From positions 1,426,001 to 1,490,000 of the forward strand of contig NZ_JBIEKE010000001.1 in NCBI RefSeq assembly GCF_043497005.1: DNA of 64,000 nucleotides, given 5' to 3'. Position numbers and translations under genes: made by a program. This document shows positions 8,645 to 14,986 of the stretch, one piece after another. This stretch comes from Halobacillus_A sp043497005. Its GTDB lineage: Bacteria > Bacillota > Bacilli > Bacillales > Halobacillaceae. The first letter of the stretch is position 1, and each line of letters opens with the position of its first letter. The notes under the pieces were generated by a model. The model searched no databases. It was not told the DNA's origin and saw nothing but the letters and a program-made list of their open reading frames with translations.

Positions 8645-8959
8645 CTATTCTGAGAGTTTTATGCCTGCAACTGCAGCGATAATAACTATTATACAAGCGA
8701 TTCTGCGCCAATCTTTAGATTCCTTGTAAAAAATTATTCCTAATATTGCCCCGCCTGCAGCCCCAAGTCCTGTCCATACAGCGTAGGCTGTACCCATAGG
8801 CAGACTCTTCATGGCAATAGATAAGCAAATAAAACTTAATAAAAATGATGCAGCTAAACCTAGTAAAGAATAAATATTTTTATGATGTTGATACACATTA
8901 ATCATTAGTACGCCGCTCATCTCAAATAACCCCGCAGCAATCAAGAATAACCAGCTCAT
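8645..8959 (-). CDS. ykkD: SMR guanidinium exporter subunit YkkD
   Basis: This 104-residue small multidrug resistance protein has four membrane segments. The family signature is in PMGTAYAVWTGLGAAGGAILGI (about 54-75), and the active-site Glu13 sits in the first helix (AAGLFEMSGV). It closely resembles B. subtilis YkkD and forms a heterodimer with the overlapping upstream gene (stop and start overlap as ATGA). The guanidine-I riboswitch ahead of the pair indicates that guanidinium is the natural substrate, exported by proton exchange. Confidence 0.9.
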   Translation of the reverse strand: MSWLFLIAAGLFEMSGVLMINVYQHHKNIYSLLGLAASFLLSFICLSIAMKSLPMGTAYAVWTGLGAAGGAILGIIFYKESKDWRRIACIIVIIAAVAGIKLSE

Positions 8960-9300
8960 AAAGTAGACTCCTCAGCTTTCTTAGGAGGATCAATTATTTT
9001 TAAAGCAATGATTCCACTTACTAATAAAGCAATAAAAAGTAATTTAGTACCATTAATTTCTTCATGAAATAATACAATTTCTGCTAATACGGTGCCTGTA
9101 GCACCCAGACCTGTAAATACAGCATAAGCCGTACCTACAGGAAGAATACGTCCAGCAGCAATAAGCAGATAAAAACTAATGATAATTGCCAGACAAGTGA
9201 GTAACCATTCAATAAAAGTAGAGGCGTGTTTTAAGCCAATTACCCAGCCAATTTCAAATCCAGCAGCAATTACTAACTTTCTCCACTCTCTAGCAACCAT
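8956..9300 (-). CDS. ykkC: SMR guanidinium exporter subunit YkkC
   Basis: This 114-residue protein has four membrane segments and the motifs FEIGWVIGLKHA (helix 1, with the functional Glu) and PVGTAYAVFTGLGATGTVLAEIVLF, matching B. subtilis YkkC. The start at 9300 is preferred because the GGAGGG ribosome site lies immediately after an upstream in-frame ATG (9318), which would overlap it. It is translated first, then YkkD, giving the heterodimeric exporter. The leader carries a guanidine-I riboswitch plus terminator, so expression should rise when guanidine accumulates. Confidence 0.92.
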   Translation of the reverse strand: MVAREWRKLVIAAGFEIGWVIGLKHASTFIEWLLTCLAIIISFYLLIAAGRILPVGTAYAVFTGLGATGTVLAEIVLFHEEINGTKLLFIALLVSGIIALKIIDPPKKAEESTL

Positions 9301-9320
9301 TTTATGTAATCCCTCCATAT

Positions 9321-9355
9321 TAAAAAAGGGAGATATCTTTTAAAAGATATCTCCC
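9321..9355 (-). terminator. Riboswitch-controlled terminator before ykkC
   Basis: GGGAGATATC pairs perfectly with GATATCTCCC (9328-9337 and 9346-9355), followed on the minus strand by six T residues. The stem shares bases with the conserved 3' segment of the aptamer (AAAGCCCGGGAGA), so guanidine binding should prevent the terminator from forming. Confidence 0.9.
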
Positions 9356-9440
9356 GGGCTTTTTTCCCTCCGTGTCACAGTACAGCTGTGCGCTTTCTCT
9401 TGGACCTGTCCAATTGCTTTATACATTGCGGAACCCTAGA
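9350..9440 (-). ncRNA. Guanidine-I (ykkC) riboswitch aptamer
   Basis: Read on the minus strand, the conserved blocks of the ykkC class appear in order: CTAGGGTTCCGC (9439-9428), GGTCCAAGAGAAAGCGCAC (about 9407-9389), ACACGGAGGGA (9375-9365) and AAAGCCCGGGAGA (9362-9350). These are the guanidine-sensing residues of the class. It lies between a good promoter and the ykkC gene and overlaps a terminator, so it is an 'on' switch. Confidence 0.95.
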
Positions 9441-9464
9441 AAACATTTGTATGAAATTAGTATC

Positions 9465-9493
9465 AGTATAGAATAAGACCATCCTAATGGCAA
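9465..9493 (-). promoter_or_regulatory. Sigma-A promoter of riboswitch-ykkCD transcript
   Basis: On the minus strand TTGCCA (9493-9488), a 17-base spacer and TATACT (9470-9465) form a near-consensus promoter ending about 25 bases before the aptamer. Confidence 0.8.
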
Positions 9494-9529
9494 ATCCTAA
9501 AATTAATAACTGTAAAAGGAGGATTACCA

Positions 9530-9724
9530 ATGGGAAGAGATGAGCACAAAAATTCAAATGCTAGAAAGAAACAGAAATTATCACAAACACCTAAACATGA
9601 AAAACATGGTGGAGTAGATGTAGAGTTTTCTCAAGATATGGCCGATCACGAAGATATGGAAGCTATGAAAAGAAGTGAAGCAGCCGATCGACGTGCAAAC
9701 CATGAAACAAAGAGAAAACATTAA
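9530..9724 (+). CDS. yfhD: YfhD family small protein
   Basis: This 64-residue, highly charged, His-rich protein has no membrane segment or signal. The N-terminal MGRDEHKN and the C-terminal block VEFSQDMADHEDMEAMKRSEAADRRA match the YfhD family of Bacillaceae, whose function is unknown. AAAGGAGG precedes the ATG and an intrinsic terminator follows, so it is monocistronic. It is likely soluble and perhaps largely unstructured. It is divergent from ykkC, and its promoter was not resolved. Confidence 0.8.
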   Translation: MGRDEHKNSNARKKQKLSQTPKHEKHGGVDVEFSQDMADHEDMEAMKRSEAADRRANHETKRKH

Positions 9725-9735
9725 TTTAGCTTCAT

Positions 9736-9779
9736 GCACTCACTTCATGCTTTAAAGCTGCGAAGCTGAGTGCTTTTTT
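9736..9779 (+). terminator. Terminator after yfhD
   Basis: GCACTCA (9736-9742) pairs with TGAGTGC (9767-9773), extended by CTTC/GAAG, then TTTTTT. Confidence 0.75.
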
Positions 9780-9837
9780 AGATTATCCTGTTTTATTTTT
9801 TTGTACAGTTTATATTGTTTTAACTTTCGACATTTTA

Positions 9838-9846
9838 TGATATACT
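9838..9846 (+). promoter_or_regulatory. Extended -10 promoter candidate for binding-protein gene
   Basis: TGATATACT is an extended -10 element 59 bases before the ATG at 9905. No convincing -35 hexamer is found at 16-18 bases upstream, so an additional regulator or another sigma factor may be involved. Confidence 0.4.
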
Positions 9847-9904
9847 TCGTAACTGTATTGAAAAATTCATGAAATGTTTTTGAAAAATAGGAGGAGGAAT
9901 TACT

Positions 9905-10795
9905 ATGCAAAGTTTACGTAAATGGCTTCCAGCTGTATTACTTGGATCTTCATTAATATTAGCAGCATGTGGAGGCGACTCAGATTCCGATTCATCAGGA
10001 GATGAAGGTGGAGAGTCTTCAGGAGATAAAGAAGTGAGTATCGGTATGAATAACTGGGCTGAAAACATTGCTGTTTCTAACATGTGGAAAATTATTCTTG
10101 AAGAAGAAGGGTACGAGGTTGAACTTGAGCAAGTGGAAAAAGGAGTATTATATGAAGCACTTGCGGCAGGTGACTTAGATATTGGTATGGAAATCTGGCT
10201 GCCAAATACTGACGCTTCTTTTTATGAGCAATATGAAGAAGACATTGACTGGCGTGAAACGTGGTACGAAGGAACAGAACTTGGTCTTGTTGTTCCATCC
10301 TATATGGAAGACATTAATTCCATTGAAGACTTAAATGACCACGCGGAAGAGCTTGACGGACAAATAGTAGGAATTGATTCAGGAGCAAGTATTATGTCTT
10401 TAACAGATGATGCTATTGCAGAATATGACCTTGATTATTCTTTAGCTGCATCCTCTGAAGGTTCTATGATGACTGAACTTACGAATGCAATTGAAAGTGA
10501 AGAGCCGATCGTCGTTACTCATTGGACTCCACACTGGGCGTTTTCTGAAATGGATCTTAAGTTCTTAGAAGACCCTGAAAACGTATATGGTGATTCCGAG
10601 GATATCTCTTACGCTGCTCGTCTAGACTTAGAAGAGGACAACCCTGAACTTGTTGAGTGGTTCGATAACTTTATGTTAGATGATCAGCAGCTAGGTGAAC
10701 TTATGGCTTCTATTAATGAAGCGGATTCTGAAGAAGAAGGCGCTCAAGCGTGGATTGACGAAAACCAAGATGTAATAGATGAGTGGATGGAATAA
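9905..10795 (+). CDS. Glycine betaine/proline-type substrate-binding lipoprotein (OpuAC/ProX-like), orphan
   Basis: This 296-residue lipoprotein has signal residues 1-21 and lipobox LAACG. The mature part starts with a Ser/Asp/Gly-rich linker, then the OpuAC-type fold (VSIGMNNWAENIAVSNMWKIILEEEGYEVE, GDLDIGMEIWLPNTD, EPIVVTHWTPHWAF). The Trp residues in NNWAEN, EIWLP and HWTPHW are the kind that form the aromatic box for quaternary ammonium ligands. The protein is very acidic. No permease or ATPase gene is adjacent: a terminator follows, and the next gene is unrelated. It would have to serve a transporter encoded elsewhere and probably contributes to osmoprotectant uptake. Confidence 0.87.
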   Translation: MQSLRKWLPAVLLGSSLILAACGGDSDSDSSGDEGGESSGDKEVSIGMNNWAENIAVSNMWKIILEEEGYEVELEQVEKGVLYEALAAGDLDIGMEIWLPNTDASFYEQYEEDIDWRETWYEGTELGLVVPSYMEDINSIEDLNDHAEELDGQIVGIDSGASIMSLTDDAIAEYDLDYSLAASSEGSMMTELTNAIESEEPIVVTHWTPHWAFSEMDLKFLEDPENVYGDSEDISYAARLDLEEDNPELVEWFDNFMLDDQQLGELMASINEADSEEEGAQAWIDENQDVIDEWME

Positions 10796-10803
10796 AATTT
10801 GTT

Positions 10804-10843
10804 AACAAGCACCCTGCTGCCTACAGCAGGGTGCTTGTTTTGT
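10804..10843 (+). terminator. Terminator after OpuAC-like gene
   Basis: Positions 10804-10819 and 10824-10839 form a perfect 16-bp stem around the loop CCTA, with a T-rich tail. Confidence 0.85.
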
Positions 10844-11017
10844 TTTGGATAAAATGAAAAGTTTCCTATTTAAAAAAAGATTAGTTAAGCTTTAACTAAA
10901 TTAATTAAAAGTAGGATACAAAGAAAATTTAAGAAATAATGAAGTTTAACAAAGCTTCTTACAGGAAACATACTAATTAGAAGGCAGATAAAGAAGGAAA
11001 AGGAGTCGATTTAGTTT
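10840..11017 (+). other. Leader/intergenic region before VLRF1-like gene
   Basis: No gene is seen here. AT-rich DNA contains GTTTAA (10944-10949) and GGAAAC (10964-10969) with 14 bases between, loosely resembling a general-stress sigma-B promoter. The -10 match is poor, so this is only a hint. Confidence 0.3.
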
Positions 11018-11827
11018 ATGGATTTGAATAAAGAAATTAAGAAACTAGAAAACATACACTTAGAAAAGCCCCAGCAAGTTTTTACAATGTATTTAAATAC
11101 TGACCCGTCTGATCCTGATCAGCAGGGCGGAGAATGGAAAATTCATTTAAAAAACGGTTTAAATAACTTTGAATCTTATTTGAAAGAAGACGGAGATTCA
11201 GACGAAAAAAGAAATTTCTGGGCTGTAAAAGAGAAAGTGCAAAACTTTATTGAAGAAAATGAGCAGCAGTTTGCTAAAAGTGCTGTAGTCATTGCTACAG
11301 GCGATGATACAGTTTGGTTTGCTGAACGTTTTCAGATGCCAGTAGAGAGCGAGTTTTATTGGGAATCAGAACCAGTCTTAGATCAATTAAAACAAATGAG
11401 GGAAAAATTTCCTAAAACGGGAATTATTCTGACACAAAAAAATCAAATAAAGTGTATTGATGCGAATCTGGGTATGGTAAATGATACTCAATTATTTGAA
11501 TTAGATTTAAATACAGAAGATTGGCGCCAGCATCAAGGTCCTCATCGAGCGAATGCTTCTATGGGGAGTGGAGGAGCTAAGAATACCAAACAAGATCAAT
11601 TTGAAGAACGGTTTGAAGCTAATCGCTACCGTTGGTACAAAAGTGTTGCCCCCAAACTTGATAAGCTGGCCAAACAATACGATTGGGAACGTATTTACAT
11701 GGTAGGCGATAAAGAAGAGTTGAAAGATTTAGACGATAATATGAACAAGCCGGTAACAGAATTTGTTAATAAAAACCTATTAGACCATGAAGAAATAAAA
11801 GTCGTAGATGAAGTAATTCCTCAGTAA
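11018..11827 (+). CDS. VLRF1/archaeo-eukaryotic release factor-like protein
   Basis: This 269-residue cytosolic protein resembles the bacterial archaeo-eukaryotic-release-factor-type (baeRF/VLRF1) family seen in Bacillaceae. The N-terminal part (about 15-130) carries VFTMYLNTDPSDPDQQGG. The middle part (about 130-190) has GIILTQKNQIKCIDANLG and ends at HQGPHRANASMGSGGAKNTKQDQFEERFEANRYRW. The Gly-rich segment sits where eRF1-like proteins carry their catalytic loop. The family is proposed to hydrolyse peptidyl-tRNA on stalled ribosomes. It is monocistronic with its own terminator; the ribosome site (AAGGAG, 10998-11003) lies 14 bases before the ATG. The exact subfamily is uncertain. Confidence 0.7.
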   Translation: MDLNKEIKKLENIHLEKPQQVFTMYLNTDPSDPDQQGGEWKIHLKNGLNNFESYLKEDGDSDEKRNFWAVKEKVQNFIEENEQQFAKSAVVIATGDDTVWFAERFQMPVESEFYWESEPVLDQLKQMREKFPKTGIILTQKNQIKCIDANLGMVNDTQLFELDLNTEDWRQHQGPHRANASMGSGGAKNTKQDQFEERFEANRYRWYKSVAPKLDKLAKQYDWERIYMVGDKEELKDLDDNMNKPVTEFVNKNLLDHEEIKVVDEVIPQ

Positions 11828-11846
11828 GGAATTATATTGAAATACT

Positions 11847-11880
11847 AAAAAGAGCTGAACCTAAGTTCAGCTCTTTTTCT
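11847..11880 (+). terminator. Terminator after VLRF1-like gene
   Basis: AAAAAGAGCTGAAC (11847-11860) pairs perfectly with GTTCAGCTCTTTTT (11865-11878) around CTAA. Confidence 0.9.
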
Positions 11881-11896
11881 GTTAAATCGATTGATT

Positions 11897-11926
11897 TTGA
11901 CAAAGGTCCAAGCGTAACAGTTATAC
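11897..11926 (+). promoter_or_regulatory. Promoter of ABM-B12-STAS operon
   Basis: TTGACA (11897-11902) is a perfect -35 element. TTATAC (11921-11926) follows after 18 bases, giving a plausible sigma-A promoter 64 bases before the first start codon. Confidence 0.65.
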
Positions 11927-11989
11927 ATAAGTGTTAACAATATGATAAAATAATATTTAATGAAAATAAGAGAAGAGGAGCTTTCCAGT

Positions 11990-12295
11990 ATGTACGTTGT
12001 CGATTCGACCGTCGTTGTTCCCGATCATAAAGCGGATGAATTAATTTCCATTTATCAAAATCGCTCCCGTCTAGTCGACGAAGCTGAAGGTTTCTTAACG
12101 TTTCAATTACTGCAAAACGAACGAAAACCCGGGGAGTTAACAGTACACATGGAATGGAGAGACAAACAGTCCTATTTAAATTGGGCACGAAGCGAACAAT
12201 TTAAAAAAATCCATGAGCTTGAAAAGAACTATCCAGATCAGGAACTACAGGGCATTATACCTCAAGTGAAAAAATATGAGGTAGTCGCTCTATGA
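11990..12295 (+). CDS. Antibiotic-biosynthesis-monooxygenase (ABM) domain protein
   Basis: This 101-residue single-domain protein has the ferredoxin-like ABM fold: VVDSTVVVPDHKADELISIYQNRS, then the conserved EGFLTFQLLQN and the HMEWRDKQSYLNWARSEQF block. Relatives include heme-degrading HmoA/IsdG and quinol monooxygenases; the heme ligand cannot be confirmed from sequence. The start at 11990 follows GAGGAG; an upstream in-frame ATG (11960) lacks a ribosome site. The stop overlaps the next start (ATGA, 12292), indicating translational coupling. It is the first gene of the operon that also encodes a cobalamin-binding module and a STAS protein, suggesting a tetrapyrrole- or redox-related signalling role. 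Confidence 0.8.
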   Translation: MYVVDSTVVVPDHKADELISIYQNRSRLVDEAEGFLTFQLLQNERKPGELTVHMEWRDKQSYLNWARSEQFKKIHELEKNYPDQELQGIIPQVKKYEVVAL

Positions 12296-12648
12296 ATAAT
12301 CGTGAAAAAGATCAACTAGTCCACCGAGTGGTAGAAGAAATCTATGAGGCTCACCCTGCATTATGGGATCGTTTTGGACAAAACGGGCGTGATCGAACGG
12401 AAGAAGATAATTATCATCACATAGACCATTTATATACAGCTTATGAAATGAATAGTGCTGAATACTTCTTAGATTATACAACCTGGTTGGAGAATGTACT
12501 AACTTCCCGTGGAGTGGGTACGGATTTAATTATTGATAATTTCGAAAGATTAGTTTGCCATATAAAAATGATGGACTGGGAACCTGAACAAGAAAAAGAG
12601 TCATTTATAAATCATTTGAAGCTTGCGTTAAATAGTTTGCGCGAGTGA
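12292..12648 (+). CDS. Helical protein linked to cobalamin-binding module (unknown function)
   Basis: This 118-residue soluble protein appears all-helical, with no signal or membrane segment. Recognisable features are HPALWDRFGQNGRDRTEEDNYHH near the start and LDYTTWLENVLTSRGVGTDLIIDNFERL at about residues 62-89. From memory, similar sequences occur fused N-terminally to cobalamin-binding domains in related Bacillaceae proteins, so this may be a sensor or dimerisation domain encoded separately here. It overlaps the ABM gene by four bases and ends 21 bases before the B12-binding gene. I do not recognise a catalytic motif. HHIDH (about residues 42-46) could bind a metal, but this is speculation. 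Confidence 0.7.
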   Translation: MNNREKDQLVHRVVEEIYEAHPALWDRFGQNGRDRTEEDNYHHIDHLYTAYEMNSAEYFLDYTTWLENVLTSRGVGTDLIIDNFERLVCHIKMMDWEPEQEKESFINHLKLALNSLRE

Positions 12649-12669
12649 TTGCATTAAGAGGTGAAAGCT

Positions 12670-13329
12670 TTGAAACAACATCATGAAATATTAGCTCACT
12701 ATTTCCTGGATGGAGACGAAGATCAGGCGCTGGTATTTATACAAAAGCTCTTAAATGAGCACCCGAGAATTTATTTATATGAGGACATTATTACTCCAGC
12801 GATGTACCATGTAGGGGAACTATGGGAAAAAAATGAAATTTCTGTGGCGGATGAACATCTTGCTACAGCTATTTGCGATTTTGTATTATCTAAGGTAGAA
12901 GCAGAATCATTAAATATTCGTGGAGATCGACAAACAAGTTTCAAAGCTTTGCTCTTCGGTGTAGAAGAGGAACAGCATTATATAGGCTTGAAAATGGTAG
13001 CTGATACTTTTAAAGAGCAGGGGTGGCGAGTTCGGTATTTAGGTCCCAATTTAGGAATGGAACATTCTCTGACTCAGATTCACCGCTATAAGCCCCATGT
13101 AATAGGTTTATCAGCTGCTCTTTCTTATAGGTTACCTGCTTTAAAGCAATTAGTAAACGACTTTCGGAGGTTAGATTGGAAACCTTTAATTATGATAGGT
13201 GGAAGAATGGCCAAGAAATTTGAACTAGAAGAATTAGAGTCTGAGCAAGTGGTAATTATGAAAGACTTAAATCATTTGAATCAATGGTTTAAAGAAAGAA
13301 GGGTAGGCGTCGTGAATGAAACAAGCTGA
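12670..13329 (+). CDS. Cobalamin-binding photoreceptor-like protein without HTH (CarH/LitR-type module)
   Basis: This 219-residue protein has two domains. Residues about 1-85 are a four-helix cap with the W-x9-E-H motif (Trp52, Glu62, His63) characteristic of B12-dependent photoreceptors such as CarH and LitR. Residues about 90-190 are a Rossmann-like B12-binding domain with ExHxxG (Glu101, His103, Gly106; His is the lower axial ligand), SAALS and IGG. The N-terminal MerR-type DNA-binding domain of CarH/LitR is missing, so it must act through protein partners. The TTG at 12670 follows AAGAGGTGA; a GTG nine bases upstream has no ribosome site. Its 3' end overlaps the STAS gene by 14 bases, which suggests the two proteins work together. 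Confidence 0.85.
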   Translation: MKQHHEILAHYFLDGDEDQALVFIQKLLNEHPRIYLYEDIITPAMYHVGELWEKNEISVADEHLATAICDFVLSKVEAESLNIRGDRQTSFKALLFGVEEEQHYIGLKMVADTFKEQGWRVRYLGPNLGMEHSLTQIHRYKPHVIGLSAALSYRLPALKQLVNDFRRLDWKPLIMIGGRMAKKFELEELESEQVVIMKDLNHLNQWFKERRVGVVNETS

Positions 13330-14077
13330 TCGTTCCTTCCCGTTGCCTTATTTTAAAATTAATAAGAATTTTACAGTCCAATATTTTTCGAAAGAAGCCA
13401 ATATACTGTGTGGCACCCCGGATAACCTTCTTGATGTTGTGGATGAGGAAAGTGTAGATAAAGTGAAAAAGTGGGTGGCGCCGGAACTTCATAACTCTGC
13501 GTTAGAGGTTCATTTGAAGCCTTTAAATGGGGAACTAGGCCCATTAACTGCTGATATGTATGTTACTTGGAATAACGACTTGTATGCGGAAGTCCTTTTC
13601 ATCGTTAAAGATGAAAAGTTAACAAAAGTAACAAATACGTTAGACCAACTTAGATCAAGATTGAATGAAACCAACTTTGAATTACTTGAAGAAAAAGAAA
13701 AGCTGGAAGAAGCTATCGAACAGAACAATAAGCTTTCTGCGCCTTTTATAGAACTAACGAACGATACAGCACTGATTCCTTTATTTGGAGATTTAACCTC
13801 TGAGAAAATGCAAACTGTAGAAGATTACTTGCTCCAGTCTTCGCAGAAAGAAGATATCGATCAACTGTTATTTGACTTTACAGCGGTTGGCGAGATGAAC
13901 AGAGAGGGTATCCATGTACTGGCAAACATGATGACCTCTCTCTTTTATATGGGTATTGAGATTATTGTTATTGGAGTTAAACCTAAGCAAGCAAAACAGC
14001 TATACGAGCTGAATGTGCCTCTTGAAGTCAAATTTCTTCATTCATTACAGCAGGCTATTTCAAAATATTGTTCATAA
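13316..14077 (+). CDS. PAS-like/STAS domain protein (RsbR-type signalling)
   Basis: This 253-residue cytosolic protein has a PAS-like alpha/beta N-terminal domain (about 10-100), a coiled-coil linker (about 101-138) and a C-terminal STAS domain (143-253). The STAS part carries the stressosome-type opening (APFIELTNDTALIPLFGDL), DFTAV (187-191) and the typical IEIIVIGVKPKQAKQL. In RsbR/RsbS the residue after the second Asp (DT/DS) is phosphorylated. Here the equivalent segment reads EMNREG, so that acceptor seems lost. It overlaps the B12-binding gene, pointing to a complex in which cobalamin state controls the STAS partner. It is the last gene of the operon, followed by a terminator. Confidence 0.82.
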   Translation: MKQADRSFPLPYFKINKNFTVQYFSKEANILCGTPDNLLDVVDEESVDKVKKWVAPELHNSALEVHLKPLNGELGPLTADMYVTWNNDLYAEVLFIVKDEKLTKVTNTLDQLRSRLNETNFELLEEKEKLEEAIEQNNKLSAPFIELTNDTALIPLFGDLTSEKMQTVEDYLLQSSQKEDIDQLLFDFTAVGEMNREGIHVLANMMTSLFYMGIEIIVIGVKPKQAKQLYELNVPLEVKFLHSLQQAISKYCS

Positions 14078-14138
14078 AAGTTATTCGATTATCCGAGGCC
14101 ACTGAAATACTGAAGGTCTTTGAAAAGTAGTTTTCTAA

Positions 14139-14184
14139 AAAAGGGGTCTGCGTGGAATTTAGTTTCCATACAGACCCCTTTTCA
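14139..14184 (+). terminator. Terminator after STAS gene
   Basis: AAAAGGGGTCTG (14139-14150) pairs with CAGACCCCTTTT (14171-14182), extended by GGAA/TTCC. Confidence 0.85.
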
Positions 14185-14185
14185 T

Positions 14186-14420
14186 CTATCCCTTCATTAG
14201 CTTAGCGACTCATTTTACATTTGGCGTGAAAATCCTCATCCCACCTTGGATGCGCATGCCTTTGAGAACTGAAGATGAGGTGACCTAATACCTGGGTCTA
14301 TGTTTCAATTCGCTATTCTTCGCTTCAATCTTATATCTTTCCTTCGCTCTTTCTTTAAATCAGCTGACTCTGCTTTCTTTGGATATAAAAAGACGCATCT
14401 CAGCATGTCTAAGGCTTTCT
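14186..14420 (-). pseudogene. Decayed C-terminus of IS1182-like transposase
   Basis: On the minus strand a reading frame with internal stops (at 14212-14210 and earlier, at TGA after ESRVS and TAG after RPRY) gives FKERAKERYKIEAKNSELKH, then SSSVLKGMRIQGG..IFTPNVK and VAKLMKG. This matches the conserved C-terminal end of IS1182-family transposases, as remembered. The rest of the element is missing, so this is a dead relic. The 14430-14590 stretch next to it, with a GGGGTCTCGATCTTCGGGAC segment, may be remains of the same element's end. Confidence 0.75.
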
Positions 14421-14598
14421 TTTATCAATCAAAGAAAATCACTCTTTTTCGTTTTACCTTTGTTGAATCCGAGGCAAGCATTCACCGATAAGTGATTCAT
14501 GAGAATTAACAACAAATTTTAAAAGCTTCTCTAGATTAGAAAGGACTTTTTCAGGGGTCTCGATCTTCGGGACGCTTTTTTGTCATAAGCAAAAGACT

Positions 14599-14631
14599 TT
14601 CACATTATACCATACTGGGGTATAGTATAAT
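14599..14631 (+). promoter_or_regulatory. csoR-copAZ promoter with CsoR operator
   Basis: TTCACA (14599-14604) and TATAGT (14621-14626) are spaced by 16 bases. Between them TATACC-ATACT-GGGGTATA (14607-14624) is a pseudo-palindrome of the CsoR type (TACC..GGGGTA), so repressor binding would block the promoter and Cu(I) would relieve it. Confidence 0.75.
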
Positions 14632-14659
14632 CAAAACTGATTACGAGGAGCGCAATGAA

Positions 14660-14974
14660 ATGGCTGAGAAATTACCTGAAAACAGTGGGAAGAAACCAGT
14701 AAAAAAGAGGTCAGAAGATGAAAAGAATCAAGTAATCAATCGGTTAAAGCGAATAGAAGGTCAGGTTAGAGGGATACAAAGTATGGTTGAGGAAGATCGT
14801 TATTGTGTAGATATTCTTGTGCAGATTTCAGCTATTGATTCAGCTTTGCAAAAAGTAGGATATTCACTCATGGAAAGACACGCTAAGCATTGCGTCAGTG
14901 ATGCCGTGCGCTCAGGAAACGGGGAAGAAGCGATGGATGAATTAATTAAAGTAATGAAACAATTTAGTAAATAA
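14660..14974 (+). CDS. csoR: Copper-sensing repressor CsoR
   Basis: This 104-residue all-helical protein of the CsoR/RcnR family has Cys49, His74 and Cys78, the x-C-H-C Cu(I)-coordination pattern that separates copper sensors from other subfamilies. The Lys/Arg-rich stretch INRLKRIEGQVRGIQ supplies DNA contacts. GAGGAG lies nine bases before the start; an earlier out-of-frame ATG at 14655 is ignored. It heads the copper operon and sits right behind its own operator. It is followed after 12 bases by the Cu(I) ATPase. Confidence 0.95.
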   Translation: MAEKLPENSGKKPVKKRSEDEKNQVINRLKRIEGQVRGIQSMVEEDRYCVDILVQISAIDSALQKVGYSLMERHAKHCVSDAVRSGNGEEAMDELIKVMKQFSK

Positions 14975-14986
14975 GGGGTGATATAA

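Noticed and set aside
14300..14491. A 63-codon plus-strand frame rich in Phe and Ser
   Set aside because: It is antisense to the degenerate transposase, has no ribosome site and odd composition; it is a by-product of the relic.
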